Below, piece after piece: positions 34,611-47,251 of a stretch of DNA of 64,000 nucleotides (its first letter is position 1; every line of letters begins with the position of its first letter). The notes below the pieces were generated by a model, which ran no database searches, was not told the DNA's origin, and saw only the letters and a list, made by a program, of their open reading frames with translations. The DNA comes from Juglans regia. Its lineage: Eukaryota; Streptophyta; Magnoliopsida; Fagales; Juglandaceae. The translations under genes and the position numbers were made by a program. The DNA is taken from assembly GCF_001411555.2 (NCBI RefSeq), contig NC_049901.1, positions 32,436,838-32,500,837 on the forward strand. Reading direction: 5' to 3'.

Positions 34611-35777
34611 AGTTTGATTTTGGATGGTTATGATTTTCGATACTTATTTAGTATATTAGTTAGATTTAAGTAGTTCTTTTGACATTATTTTGGGCAATAT
34701 TTTTTGTGGGGGTTAGGACTGTTGTAGTGGCTGAGTTATTGTGTCGAAGCTTGGGCGGCTGGGAAGGACGGCCGTGGGGACCAATCAATCCGGCGGTATA
34801 CGGTGTGTATGTGTGTGCCAATGTGTGTGTTTGTGCATGCATGTGTGTTTATGTGTGTGTGATTGAGTGTGTGAGTACGTAAGTGGGAGTGCATTTATGT
34901 GTGCGTAAGCATGGGTGTGTGTGTGTGTGCGCGCGCGCGCACGCGTGTGGGTGTATGTGCGTGTGTGTGTGCATGCAAATGTGTGTGTGTGCGTGTGCGT
35001 GTGCATGTGCATTTGTGTGTATGTGTGTGGTGTGGGTGTTGGTATGTGTGTGTGTGTTTGTGTTTTGGTTGTGTGTGGGTCTGTGCTTGTATATGCATGA
35101 TTGTGCGTTTGTGTGTGTGTGTGGGTGTGTGTTTGTTTTTTTGTGTGTGTGGTGCAGTGCACGTGTGAGCCGCCCTGTGTTTGTGTTTGTCCATTTGGAT
35201 GTGTCATTGTGTGTGTTTGTGTCCATGTGGGCGTGTATGTGTGAGTGTACACGTGTAAGTGTGTGTGTGTGTAGGTGTGGATGTATGTGTGTGTGTGTGA
35301 GGGAGAGAGCGCCTGTGTGGGTGTGTGAATGCACATATAGGCGTGTGTGAATGCATATATGAGTGACTGCATGTGTGAGTGCGCATATGGATGGAAGAGA
35401 AACATACTTAACTGGGAGCAGGCGGTTGGGCTCTAGGTGGGCCCTAGCACTCCCAGGATTTATACCATTCGCTCAACCTTAACTTTATATACATACATAT
35501 TTTGAAAAATAAATTTTCTTTAATAAAACCACTTGGTTTTTAGGACAACAAAAAGGTTACTCCCCAAAAACGACGTGTCTCTCATTCCTCCCCGTCATTA
35601 ACTGTCTCTCTTTTCCCCCCTCTCTCTCTTTCCTGTCTCAATCTCTATTCCTCCATCGACTTTAATGTTTCAGCCTCCTATCGTCCTTCGTATTCTATCT
35701 CTTTTCTTCTCTCTTTTGATCTCAACCTCCCTAATCCAGGTATATATATATATATATATATATATCTCTCTCTCCAG
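34611..35777. repeat. Unit B-u14 (long class)
   Basis: No counterpart in A. TG tract includes GCGCGCGCGCACGCGTGTGG near 34929. The unit ends in (TA)n(CT)n at about 35742-35775. Confidence 0.8.
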
Positions 35778-37009
35778 AGTTTAGTTTTGGATGATTTTGA
35801 TTTTGGATACTTCTTTAGTTTATCAGTTGGATTTCAGCGGTTCCTTTGACAGTATTTTAGGCGGTATTTTTTGTGGTGGTTAGAACTACCGTGGAGTTGA
35901 GCTATTGTGTCGAAACTTGAGCGGTTGGGAAGGACGGCCGCGGGGGCCAATCAATCCTACGCCATACGGTGTGTATGTGTGTGTATTGCGTGCATGTTTG
36001 TGTGTGTATGTGCCTGCATGTGTGTTTGTGTGTGTGCGACTGAGTGTGTGAGTGCATAAGTGGGGGTGAATTTGTGTGTGCGTGAGTATGGGTGTGTGTA
36101 TGTAAGCGCGCATGCGCGTGTGGGTATATGTGCATGTGCATGCGCATGTGTGTGTATGTGTCCATGTGCGTGTGCGTGTGCGTGTGCGTGTGCGTGTGCG
36201 TGTATGTGTGTGTGTGGTGTGGGTGTGCGTGTTTGTGTTTGTTTTCTGGGTGTGTTTTCGTGTGGGTGGGTGTGGGGTAGTGTGCGTGTGTGCTCGCCCT
36301 GTGTTCCTATGTGTCCATTTGGGTGTGTCATTGTGTGTTGGCGTGTGTGTTTGTGTCCATGTGTGCATGTGGGCGTGTATGTCTCAGTGCGCGCGTGTGA
36401 GTGTGTGTGAGTACGTGTGGATGTATGTGTGTGTGTGTGAAAGAGAGAGAGAGAGAGTGTGTGCGTGTGGATGTGTGAATGTACATGCAGGCGTGTTTAT
36501 GTGTGAGTGTAGGTGTGAGTGCGCATACAGATGGAAGAGAAACAAACTTAACTGGTAGCCGGAGGCTGGGCTGTAGGTGGTGCCCTAGCACGCCCAGGAT
36601 TTACTCCGTTCGCTCGGCCTTAACTATATACATATATATTTAGAAAAATTAAATTTTTTTTAATAAAACCATGTGGTTTTGAGGACAACAAACTGCTTAC
36701 TCCCAAAAAATGATGTCGTTTTATCTTAGCATTTATTTTAAAATGAAACGATGTTGTTTTGTGCAGACTCCCAGTCCTGAGTCTTTCCAAAACAAGATCA
36801 TTTCTTTTTAGGTTTTGTTGAAAACTTGAATCCTTCCTCGCCGCGTCAACTGTTTCTCTTTTCCCCCTCTTTCCTGTCTCAATCTCCACTCCTCCATCGA
36901 CTTCAATATTTCAGGCTCCCACCGTCCTTCGTATTCTGTCTCTCTTCCTCTTTCTATAGACATAAACCTCCCTAATCCAGGTATGTATCTCTCTCTCCCT
37001 CTCTACTAG
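35778..37009. repeat. Unit B-u15 (long class)
   Basis: No counterpart in A. A (GTGTGC)n-like run lies near 36164-36200. The tail is intact, unlike C-u15. Confidence 0.8.
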
Positions 37010-37743
37010 AGTTTGGTTTTGGATGATTATGATTTTGGATACTTTAATTTATCTGTTTGATTTAAGCGATTCCATTGATAGAATTTTGGGTGGAATTTAT
37101 GGTGATGGTTTGGGTTGTCGTAAAGGTTGAGCTATTGTATCGAAGCTTGGGCGGGTGGGAAGGATGGCCGCTGGGGCCAATCAATCATGCGACATGCGGC
37201 ATATATGTGTATGCCAATGTGTGTATGTTTGTTTATTGCGTGCATGTTTGTGTGTGTATGTGTGTGAACGTGCGTAAGTGGAGGTGCGTGTGCGTGAGCA
37301 TGGGTGTGTGTGGTGTGTGGGTGTATATGTGTGTGCGTGCGTGCGCGCGTGCGTGTGAGTGTATGTGCGTGTGCATGCGCATGTGTGTGTATGTGTGTGT
37401 GTGCATGTTGGTGTCGGTGTGCATGTGCGTGTATGTCTGTGCTTGTGTTTTGGGCGTGTGTGTTTGTATTTGTGTTTTGGGTGTGTGTGTGAGTGAGTGC
37501 GCGTGTGCGTGTATATGTATGAGTGTGCGTTTGTATGTGTGTGTGTGGGTGTGCGTTTATGTTTTGGTTGTGTTCGTGTGGGTGTATGTGGGGCAGTGCG
37601 CGTGTGTGCGCGCCCTATGTTCGTGTGTGTCCATTTCAGTGTGTCATTGTGTGTTGGCGTGTGTGTTTGTGTCCATGTGTGCATGTGGGTGTGTATGTGT
37701 GAGTGTGCACGTGTGAGTGCGTGCGTGTGTACGCGTGGATGTA

Positions 37744-37777
<34 letters not shown>

Positions 37778-37791
37778 CACGTGTGTGTGTG
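37010..37791. repeat. Unit B-u16 (terminal unit, cut by retrotransposon junction)
   Basis: Core and TG tract only. After the GA run and GCACGTGTGTGTGTGTA the sequence becomes the LTR-like TATA box at 37792. Confidence 0.8.
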
Positions 37792-37862
37792 TATAAAAGC
37801 CAGCGTGGCGATTGAAATAGATATCTGGAAGAACTTGCTTCTTGTAGTTTCAGGAGGCTTAG
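37792..37862 (+). mobile_element. LTR-like fragment 1, copy B
   Basis: TATAAAAGCCAGCG start; equivalent of 11231-11300. Here the GCCAGC form matches LTR-like fragment 2, whereas A and C have GCTAGC. Confidence 0.4.
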
Positions 37863-38766
37863 AGAAGAGAATTTTATAGGGAAGGAAGAGAAGAAAATAG
37901 TTGAACCTGCTCTAGGTGCTGATCTTGAAGGTCTTGAAGTTACACCTACTCTTGGTGACGATCTTGAAGGGAATAAGCATGACGAAACTAGAAATGTTCC
38001 AGCTTGCACCACAATTTGGGGGATGCACCAAGTTCGTAGTCAGCTCAAAATATTGCTGATGCTCCAAAGTCATTTGAAGAAAATAGTTTGCCTAAAAATA
38101 AAGTTGAGAATATGGGAAGCAACCAAGAATATGATAAGCGAAAAAAACAAACAATATATGGAGAAAGAAGAAACAAAAGTGTAGAAGGAGATGTTCCAAG
38201 TCTTTGAAATGGCAACTCAGATTCTTAAATCTGTGTTTGCTTTTGACTTGAATTTGGGCGGTACTATTTTTGAAGTCTGTGCGAAATGCAAGTCTTGGAA
38301 ACTTGGCTTCAAAGTGTTTGATGTAATGGCTGAATGGGTTGTGGCCCTTCACCCTAGAACAAAAACTTATGCTATGATTTTGTTTGTTTTTTCATTTAAG
38401 TTCTTTGAAATGCCAACTTACTGGCCCTTCGACAAAGGAAAGTAATATCATGAGGAATTAAGTCGTCAGAGATATATTTCGATGGCCACTTCTAATTTTT
38501 GTTTCATAGGTTGGATGACAATGATCCAAGGCTTTGCAAATAATGGGCTCTATGAGAGTGCTGAAATATTGAAATTTGTAAAGATGCGTTGTGGTTTGGT
38601 GAATCTGAACTCCTTGCCATGCCAACCTTGTGGTCAATGCTTCTTGAAGAAGGAGAGAATGTTAGGAAGGGAAGTGAAGTGCAGAAGAAGATCATAAGTG
38701 ATGTGGAAGATCAGAGGAAGTATTGTTGAAAAGGAGAAGTAATGAATAAAAGTAGACAAAACAGTG
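37863..38766 (+). pseudogene. Degenerate PPR-like relic (copy B)
   Basis: Best-preserved copy. The stretch at 38191-38445 encodes FEVCAKCKSWKLGFKVFDVM and ALHPRTKTYAMIL. The stretch at 38482-38697 reads WMTMIQGFANNGLYESAEIL without the stop present in A and C. This copy best supports the PPR resemblance. Confidence 0.35.
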
Positions 38767-39016
38767 TGTTGGAAGATTAGTGAAGTAATGCCTTTTAAAC
38801 TAGTGATAATTGTGAATAAACTTGTGAATGCTTGTATTACAAATGGTTCGTTTCATGTATATGTATAAAAGCCAGCAGGAAGATAGAAATAGATATCTGG
38901 AAGAACTTGCTTGTTTTAGTTTTAGGAGATAGGATTTTCCCTCGAAGTAAAATCCATCAGTGTGTTTCTTGATTCAGTTATTGTTTCTTCCTCTTTTTCT
39001 TGTTCTTCTCTTGCAA
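38767..39016 (+). mobile_element. LTR-like fragment 2, copy B
   Basis: TGTTGGAAGATTAG start, TATA box at 38864, pyrimidine-rich end abutting the gypsy relic at 39017. Confidence 0.4.
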
Positions 39017-40799
39017 CCCATAAAATCCATATTAGTAGACTTTGTTGTAGAATTCACCGACTTCCCAGAAGAGGTCCAAGATGCACCTTTGATGAATCCC
39101 TGGCAGGTATTCGTTGATGGCCCATCCTGGAGAGGAACACAACTGCGCAATCAGGCTAGCATGCAAAACGACTAATAACGAGAAAGAGTATGAAGCATTG
39201 TTGGCTGGAGCAGCAATCACTCAGTCACTGGGCGTTGATAAGGTAGAGGTAAGAGCCGACTCCCAAATGGTTGTTAACCAGGTCTAAGGAGAGTTCATCA
39301 TGAAAAGCGAGAAGTTAAAGAAATATTCGCTGATGGTGTGGGGAAAATGTGAGCACATCCGCTACTTCGGGATCCAACAATTACCGAGGGTAGAGATCCA
39401 AAAGGCAGACAGGCTAGCGTGAGCCACGTCTGGAAAAGAATACGCCCCTCAGCCAGAACACACAGTAATTAGAACGGTCGACATGCCCACAATAGGGTTC
39501 GAAATCTCATAAGTCAAACGGGGGGCTCTAGAATGGGTGACAGAGATAATCAAGTATCTGGATGCAAACAAGCTTCCTGATAAGAAATGGAAGGCGTGGA
39601 AGGTCAAAACTGGGTAGCATGCTTCACCTTGGTAGATGGGGTCATGTACAAACGGGACTACTCCACCCCCATCCGGAGGTGTGCCTCATTCAAAGAAGTG
39701 TGGTACATACTGGCGAATATACACGAAGGGGTCTGCAGGAACCTTTCCGGTGGGAAGGCGTTAGTAGGAAAAGTGATCAGGGAAAACTTCGTCTGAAAAT
39801 GCTATAAGTGTCAAGTGTTCTCCCCGATACCTCATTGCCCGCCGGAGGAGCTGACATTAATCATGTCGCCCTAGCCGTTTGCATAGTGGGGAATCGACCT
39901 GGTTGGACCCTTACCACCGAGTAAGGGAGGAGGAGTAAGATTCCTGGTTGTCATCGTGTACTACTTCATCAAATGAGTAGAGGCCGAAGCCCTGGCAACA
40001 ATAACGACCAACATCATCCCTCGATTCCTATGGAAGACAGTGGCGTGTAGGTTTGGTATCTCCCACTACATCATATCGAACAATGGGCGATAGTTCAACT
40101 CAAACCACTACCACAACTAGTGCAAAGACTTGGGAATCAAGTTCAAGTACTCATCTCCGAGACACTCCCAGGCTAACGGACAACTTAGAGCAACTAATAT
40201 GACACTGCTCAGGATATTTAAGAAGAAGCTCGCCGACAAGAAATGGGCTTGGACAAAGGAGCTTCCAGGGGTCTTGTGGGCCTACTGGGCCATGGTCAAG
40301 ATACAAGTAAGGGAGATCCGTTTCGCTCTCACTTACGGGGGTTAAGTAGTGGTGCCTGTGGAAGTAAGAATACCAACTATAGGGTTCAGCACTTCGACCA
40401 AAGCTTGAATGACAAAAAGTTGGAAGAGCAGCTCAACCTGCTGGAGGAGAAAAGGCAAGAGGCCTAGATGAGGATGGCAATCAACAAAAGAAGGGTCGTG
40501 CATTACTTCAACAGGAGAGTTCGACCAAGATCCTTCAAGGTGGGCGACCTAGTATTGAGGCAAACAAAACAACTATCCAAGAAGAGGGAAAGTTGGGGCC
40601 ACGATGGGAAGGCATGTACATCTTCACAGCCAACAACCGGCTGGGATCTTACCTACTCCGGGGACTCACAAGGAAAGGAACTCTTCCACCCATGGAATGC
40701 AGAACATTTATGGAGATATTTCGGTTAAATGTATTAGAGAGACGTATATACAACCCTCCAAAGATTATGAATAAAATTGTCTTCTCTTTAGAACTATGA
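39017..40799 (+). pseudogene. Ty3/gypsy RNase H-integrase relic (copy B)
   Basis: Same order and same stops as copy A, with a few differences. QANGQ keeps the Gly that is Arg in A. A one-base difference near 40569 leaves an 86-codon open stretch (40468-40728) covering VRPRSFKVGDLVLRQTKQ to NAEHLWRYFG. The second catalytic Asp is again Asn. Confidence 0.85.
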
Positions 40800-40844
40800 G
40801 TTTAACTTTGCAGAAAACACTTTGCAAAACCAAACCGGTGAGAG

Positions 40845-41850
40845 TGGACAGGCGGGTCCAATCTACTCAATAGCCCGACCTCCCTAATGGCGAATCCACA
40901 GTGCGAAAGGTCAATGACCGCAAGACCTCACTAATTTCTCGTTGCGAGTCAACAAGTGGGTTTAGTCACTCGATAGCGCGACCTCCCTTAAGGAAAATCC
41001 CCGGTGGGAAAGATCAAGGTCTGCCCGACCTCACTAATTTCTCATTGAGGATTAGGCGAGACATGTCATCAGGCTGCCCGACCTCCATCACAGAGAATCC
41101 ATAGAGGAAATGGTCAAGGACTGCTCGACCTCACTAATTTCTCGTTGAGGATTAAGAGGTGGGATAAGTCATTAGACTGTTCGACCTCCCTCATGGCAAA
41201 TTCACTACAGGAAAGGTCAATGACCGCTCGACCTCACACATTTCTCGGAGAGGATTAAACGGCAGGACAAGTAATCAAACTACTCGACCTCCCTCATAGA
41301 AAATCCATGGCAGGAAAGGTCAAGGACCATCCAACTCACTAATTTCTCGTTGAGGATTAAGAGGTGGGACAAGTCATCAAATTGCCATATGTCCCTCACG
41401 GTGGGAAAGGTCAAGGACAGCCCAATCTCACTCATTTCTTGTAGAGGATTAAGAGGCAGGACAAGTCATTAGATTGCCCAATCTCCCTCACGGTGAATCC
41501 ATAGGCAGAAAAGGTCAAGGACAGCTCGACCTTACTCATTTCTCACAGAGGATTAAGAGGAGGACAAGTCATCAGACTGCTTGACCTCCCTCATGGAAAA
41601 TACGTGGAGGGAAAGGTCAAGAATCAACGAACCTCGCTCATTTCTCACAAAGGATTAATAGGCGGGACAATTCATTAGACTATCTGACCTCCCTCACAGT
41701 AAACTCAAAGGCGGGAAAGGTCAAGGATTGCCTGACCTCACTAATTCCTCGCCAAGGCCCAATGGACAAGGGTGAGTCATTTGACCACCCAACCACATTA
41801 ACTCCTTGCTGGGACCCGGCCTCTCTCACACATAAGCACGAAATAAAAAA
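40845..41850. repeat. Minisatellite of about 103 bp x 9 in gypsy 3' region (copy B)
   Basis: Same nine-unit series as copy A. Unit 6 has a private deletion of about 11-20 bp (near 41400, CCTCACGGTGGGAAAGG). The series precedes a 16-A tract at 42038-42053. Confidence 0.85.
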
Positions 41851-42094
41851 GGAAGCAACCACAAAAGGAGCCAAGGAAAAGACTAGGTAAGGAGTATGAG
41901 TCTACACATGAACAAAAAGGGGAAAGAAAGAGAAAAAGGACAACTCGCGAGTGCATAGCAGACATCAATTTATATATTGCACAATCAAAGTATACATGCT
42001 CAATGAAAGAATGTCTTTACATCTTTCCTTTACACACAAAAAAAAAAAAAAAAGGAAGAAGCAAAAATACAACTTCAAGGAGAGGGCTCGTCAG

Positions 42095-44395
42095 GGTAGG
42101 TGTCCAGCATCATATCCTTGCTTATGGAGTTATCGTGTCGCAACGCCACCAGGTATGGTTGAAGAGACCTCAGGTCGATGAATCTTAGGTCTTCTTGCGG
42201 GTTCTCCAGCAAATGGTCTCGTAACCTTTCCAAACCCTTCTTGTAGTCATAGGCCCATGCTCGATTACAAAAGACTTTTGCCGCCGAAATCTACTCTAAC
42301 AGCCAAGGAACTTTGTCTTGGACATCGGCCAAATCGGACTTCAGGTCCTCCAACCAAATCATAGGAGGCCAGCTCGTGCTCTGAGGTGGCCAACTCAGCC
42401 TCCAACTGCTCCCCTCGCAACTTTCGCGTATGTGTTAGCCCGAGCGATGGCCATTTCAACTTCCCGATCCCTTCACCTGTTTGTTTCGAGATTCGAGGAG
42501 GGACGACTTGCTCTTCTAAGACTCAAAAATATTCGTGTAAGTCTCGTGAAGCCAATTATATGACCTTGCATCAGAATCGTGCTGCTTCATCAGCCTCGAA
42601 CTCTCGTCCTAGAGCTCGCAACATGACTTCCGTCCGACGGTCCAGCTAGCCATGCAAGTTGTCCTGCTCCTCCTCACAGAACTTAGGGCTTGTTTGGATT
42701 CGCAAGTCATCTCGGCTCATCTCAATTCATCTCAACTCATCTCACTACTATTCATTACTATTCCGCAACTTTAACTCACAAATCTCACTACTATTCACAA
42801 CTCATCTCATTACTATTCACAATTCATCTCAACTCATCTCAGCTTATCTCAAGTCATCTCAAGTTATCTTCGAATCCAAACATCTCCTTAGCCTTGAGGT
42901 GGTATTGGCTGGCCTCCTCTTACAACTTGGCGAGGTCCAGCTAAAGATTCGCCCTCTCCTGGTGGCGGCCTGAGTCCGGTTTGATGAGGACCTCATCTAG
43001 CTCCTCCTTCTCCTTGTTTGCCTGTCGGGCGTACTGCTAGAGGTTGGCTAGGGCTCGAAGTCCCCATACTTCTTCCTCCAAGGTCCCCCTGTCATCCACG
43101 ATGAGAGTCGCTAGCTGGTCCACCACTTGGCAAGGAAAACAAGCCGAGTAAAAAAAAAAAGGGTGAACGAAGGGAAAGAGAAAAGTGGGGAAGGACACAA
43201 TAAGCACTACCTCGGAGAAGAAAGAAAGTCTTGAGCTTGTTGGCCATCTTCCAGGTAGACTAGGTGCGAGTCCTATCAAATCCGGACTTGACTTGTAGAG
43301 AGCCTCACTCCCGCCAGCCTCATTGGATGATCCTGCACGTCCTACCTGCAAAAAGGGTGAGATGGGGAGCTGCTAAGTCTCTTGGGTAGAGGCTTGGAGT
43401 GAGGCCCTAGTGCTGCTTGCAGTGTCATCTCCCTGTGGCCCATCAGGCATCCTAACAGCGCCCGCACGGCCCTCCCACCTCCACAGCAGCACCCTCCCCA
43501 AGGTTCAACTCGGATGCTGGTTCTAGTAAGAGTGTGACACCCTCTGTGTCTCTTCTAGTCCCTGACCCCGAAGGAGCCTCCTACTCGCCTACGGCACTGT
43601 CTGTCGGCACTCACTTGGATGAGCACCCCAAGTCCTCACCTTCAAAAAGCACAACGTCTAAATCAGTGCTGACCACGGACTCTAGCCGATCCCTAACTTG
43701 GCCCTTGGTCCCCGTCTTGGCAAAAACAAAGGCACCTCACTGACTTTTAAGGCCATCGCTTGGACTCCAGGTGGCCAAGGGCATCTTGCCGACTTCTAGG
43801 ACCATTGCCTCAACAGAAGACTCCAATGCTGAGGCTGCTCCCACTCCCACTGGTAGGCTGGTGGGGGCCCCAACCTCGGCCAAGGAAGCCACCTCCAAGA
43901 CTTTTGATGACACGAATTCATACTTGAGGGACTCGTAGAAGGGAGATCCGGGATGGAAACCTTGTCCTCACTGAGATCGAGGACAAGGGGATGACCAACA
44001 GACTCGCTCGAGTGAGGAGAGAAGACACCCTCACATTCACCTGTGGGTTCTTGCTCCCTGGCGACAGGAGACTCCATACCTTCATTAATGAGTTTGACGG
44101 CCTCAAGGGAGAGGATCATCTCCAAGTCGACCTCTGGTGGTGGTTGGAAGAACAGTGATTCCTTGGGAGTATGCTCCAAAAAGGCCGAGAGGAATGCCAT
44201 ATCGAGTTCTTCCTCACCCCGAGTGAGGATTTTAGTCCTCCCTACATTGCCCGACGTGGTAGGAGATGACACTGTCTGAGGAGCAAGAGAGGGGGCAATG
44301 ACCCGGGGGACTTCAGCTAAGCCAGGCGTGACTCGAATCCCATGGGGTACCCCCATGGCACCCTCATTGCCTATTGGGGTGGAAAGACGCGTGGT
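42095..44395 (-). pseudogene. Antisense accessory reading region (copy B, MITE-interrupted)
   Basis: Minus-strand counterpart of 15550-17640. The stretch 44356-43796 (186 codons) stays open. The 85-nt intron (43126-43210) has a better donor (GAG|GTAGTG) than copy A. The MITE at 42686-42887 splits the coiled-coil-like part. The upstream LLTDANIGRYL part is lost with the 2.3-kb deletion. Confidence 0.5.
42686..42887. mobile_element. Tourist/Harbinger-like MITE (202 bp)
   Basis: Ends GGGCTTGTTTGGATTCG and CGAATCCAAACATCTCC are inverted repeats matching at 14 of 17 bases. They are flanked by TTA (42683-42685 and 42888-42890), the target duplication of PIF/Harbinger elements; CTTAG could also be read as a 5-bp duplication. 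The body is built of CATCTCAACTCATCTCA and CACTACTATTCA steps. Copy A lacks it at the same place (near 16139). No coding capacity. Confidence 0.8.
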
Positions 44396-46009
44396 TTGAG
44401 ATCGTTCTTCTGCTTCTTCACACGCTCACAGGTTGATATAATTCTTCCTTCTTCTCATCTCTCTTATTTGATCGCAATACTTACAGTAAAAATTCTTGCA
44501 CTTTTGCCAAACTCAAATATCCAAGAAACGTAAAAATTCTCTTCCCCCCCGGCGTCTCCCTCCGTCCTTCCTCTCTCTGTGTTAATACTTTTTCTAGTTT
44601 ATTCTTTTAGTTCTAAATTTTAATTCAATAGGATTGTATTGCATCAGTAATGCAGTGGCATTTTATCATTGACTGTTTTTCTTTGTTTGGATTTTTTCTT
44701 TTTGCACGGAAAGAAAAACAAATACACACGTTTTTGTCTAAATCTGTTTCGATGCTTTTGTAAACAGTCATTTTTCTATTTTGAATCAGTGGGAAGCATG
44801 ACGCTAAAATAAATCTACAATAAAAGTAAAAAATGGATGCTATGTAGTAAATTTTAACTTGCTTTTTTAACAAATTCTAGAGAAATTTTTACAGCGAAAT
44901 CGACTAATTTTTTTTTAGAGTATTTTTGGACATTCATTTGATGTCGTCATGAATCCTAAACAAAAAAGGGCATGAGTTTCTTTATTAATTATTGCATCCA
45001 CTCCTATGGAACCTAAAACCCTTTGGAAGATTAGCAACTCACTTAATTGCTTCTCTATTGCATTGAAGTGGGTTAGTGACATTATCTTCTTGTTTTTTTT
45101 AGATCAAATCTTGGTATTCTTATTTTTGTGTCGTTCTCTTTAGTGGTCCTTTTTTGCATATATTCGAACTGTTAAAGTAGTATAGAATACATCTTGCCGA
45201 ATACATTTATTGATTACGTCAGTATTATAGAATACATCTTGCCCACAAATCATAACCTTTGTTTTTGTTAGAACCAATGGGTGCACGAAAGTTTATACAT
45301 TTTCCACAAAACAATAAGTGGCCTAGTTTGACGTCTTAGACAATGAAATCCATTTTTAATTAATTAAAAATATATTAGCCTGTGTTTTTTCACCCTTTAT
45401 TCACTTGACATAAAATGCACTTTTATTACCTCAAAAATAATTATAATCCTTCCATGAAATCTTAAAAAGATAAGTAGGCTACATAGTTAATTACTTGGGA
45501 TATGTAAAATTTCTAGAAGCATGCAGAGCTCTCTCTCTCCTCTCCCTCTATTCGATTGAAGGTATATCTAGGAGAAAAATCTGATTAGTTTTATTCAGAC
45601 ACTAGAAACGCTTTTTTTTTTAAATAAATAAAAAAAAAAAATTATGCCCTGTATTTTGAAATGACAAAGCCTATTGTTTCTTTTGCATTTTAGGACCAAA
45701 GCTCCAACAATCCATAAGCATTCTAGTTTTTTATTATCTTTTTTCAGTGATCACAATAAGTTCTCTACAATAAGTTCACAGTGATCACAATATTTTTATT
45801 GATATTTTTATTTTTGGTATAACCTTTAATTATTACATCTACTAAGAAATATTTATATTTACATCATAACCCTAAATATTGTAATCTATTTCTTCATTTC
45901 TTCTACTAGATTCTATAAGAATAAGTTGCTTTTTGAAGTAATTGGTTAACATATACAAGTTCTACACGCAGGTGGGGATCTATTGTTTCTTACTTTTGAG
46001 TAGAACTTT
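44396..46009. other. AT-rich tail of copy B
   Basis: Joins GGTTTGAG of the antisense region directly to ATCGTTCTTCTGC of the cyclin-like intron. About 350 bp near 44486-44830 (including a CCCCCCCC run at 44546) are absent or replaced in A. Carries the inverted segment 45693-45765 and a repeated CAGTGATCACAAT. No gene is seen. Confidence 0.6.
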
Positions 46010-46424
46010 GTATGTGTGTGAGAGTGGGAGTGCGTGCATGCGCGCATGGTGTATGGGTGGGTGGGTGTGTGTTCATGCATGCAGCTGAGAATGTTTATGG
46101 GCATGTGCGCGGGTGTACGTATGGGTATGTTGGGGTGCGTGTGGGCGTGAGAGTGTGAGTGAGTGCACGTGTGGGTGTGTCTCTATGTGTGTGAGTGGTT
46201 GTGGGTGCGCATGGGAGTGTGAAAATGGGTGTGTGCAAGTGGCTATGTGCATGTGCGTTTGTGGGTGTGGGTGTGTGTGAGTGCGCATGTGGGTGTGGGT
46301 GTGCGCACGTTTGTGTGTGTGTGTGTTAGTCTCTCTTCATCGCTCGACCTCAATGTTTCAGACCCCCGTCGTCCCTCGCTGTCTCTCTATCTTTCTCTCT
46401 TCGTCAACCTTGGCCTCCTTGCTC

Positions 46425-46469
<45 letters not shown>

Positions 46470-46470
46470 G
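46010..46470. repeat. Unit C-u0 (core-less leading unit)
   Basis: Same border as B-u0. Lacks a few dozen bases around CTTGTGTGTGCG present in B (near 46250). Long CT run at about 46430-46462. Confidence 0.75.
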
Positions 46471-47251
46471 AATTTAGTTTTAGATGATTATGATTTTAGA
46501 TACTTCTTTAGTTTATTAGTTAGATTTAAGCGGTTTTTTTGATAATATTTTGGGCGATGTTTTTTGGTAATGGTTTTGGCTATCATAGAGGCTAAACTAT
46601 TGGTGTCGAAGTTTGGGTAGGTGGGAAGGATGGCCACTGGGGTCAATCAATCCTGTAACATACGGTGTGTATGTGAGTGTGCATGCATGTATGTGTGTGT
46701 ATTGCATGCATTTTGTGGGTGTGTGAGTGCGTGCGTGTGACTGCGTAAGTGGGGATGCGTTTGTGTATGAGTGTGCAAGTGGGTGCATGAGTGTGCATGC
46801 GCATGGGTGTGTGTGTGTGTGGTGCACATGTATGTGTGTGTTGTGACTGTGTGGGTGTGTGCGTGTGCGTGTGTGTGTGTGTGTGTTTGTGTTTTAGACG
46901 TGCGTGTGTGTATGCGCGCGCATGTAGGTGTGTCTCTTTGTGTGTGAGTGGTTGTGGGTGCGAATGGGAGTGTGAAAATGAGAGTGTGCAAGTGGGTATG
47001 TGCATGTGCCTTGTGTGTGCGTTTGTGGGTGTGGGTGAGTGCGTCTTTGTGTGCATGTCTATACTATGTGTGAGTGCGCATGTGGGTGTGGGTGTGGGTG
47101 TGGGTGTGTGCACATTTGTGTGTGTGTTAGTCTCTCTTCATTGCTTGGCCTCAATGTCTCAGACCCCCGCCTTCCCTTGCTGCCTCTCTATCTTTCTCTC
47201 TCCGTCAACATCGGCCTCCTTACTCCAGGTATCTCTCTCTCTCTTTGCTAG
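46471..47251. repeat. Unit C-u1 (short class)
   Basis: Matches A-u1 nearly base for base, including the variant anchor TCAATCAATCC and the quadruplex motif (47084-47104). Confidence 0.8.
47084..47104 (+). other. Potential G-quadruplex, C-u1
   Basis: Same four GGG/TGT steps as in A-u1. The orthologous site in B (about 22395-22410) has only two runs. Confidence 0.75.

Larger units (their letters stand above)
21353..37791. repeat. TG-rich unit array, copy B (units 0-16), reference architecture
   Basis: Order inside a long unit: (1) core from AGTTTGGTTTTGGATGATTATG to the CCAATCAATC anchor, about 200-250 bp; (2) a G/T-rich tract of 500-700 bp on the plus strand, closing with a GA run and a GAATGCACAT...GAAACATGCTTAAC block; (3) CTATATATA and AATAAA; (4) G-box palindrome AAAACCACGTGGTTTT or a variant; (5) GACGTC palindrome repeated about 35 bp on as AAACGATGTCGTTTT; (6) a pyrimidine-rich segment containing ATGTTTCAGGCTCCCAC and ending CCAGGTATCTCTCTC. 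Short units lack most of parts 2-5. The origin is unknown; it could be an old gene 5' end that took on a TG expansion. Confidence 0.85.
21353..46009. repeat. Superunit copy B (complete, about 24.66 kb)
   Basis: The only complete superunit. It runs from the first TG-rich bases after the AT-rich tail of A to the same point before C. It carries units 0-16 (21353-37791), the retrotransposon block (37792 to about 44394) and a tail that starts inside the cyclin-like intron. It lacks the roughly 2.34 kb present in A at 17645-19984 and gains a 202-bp MITE at 42686-42887. Confidence 0.9.
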
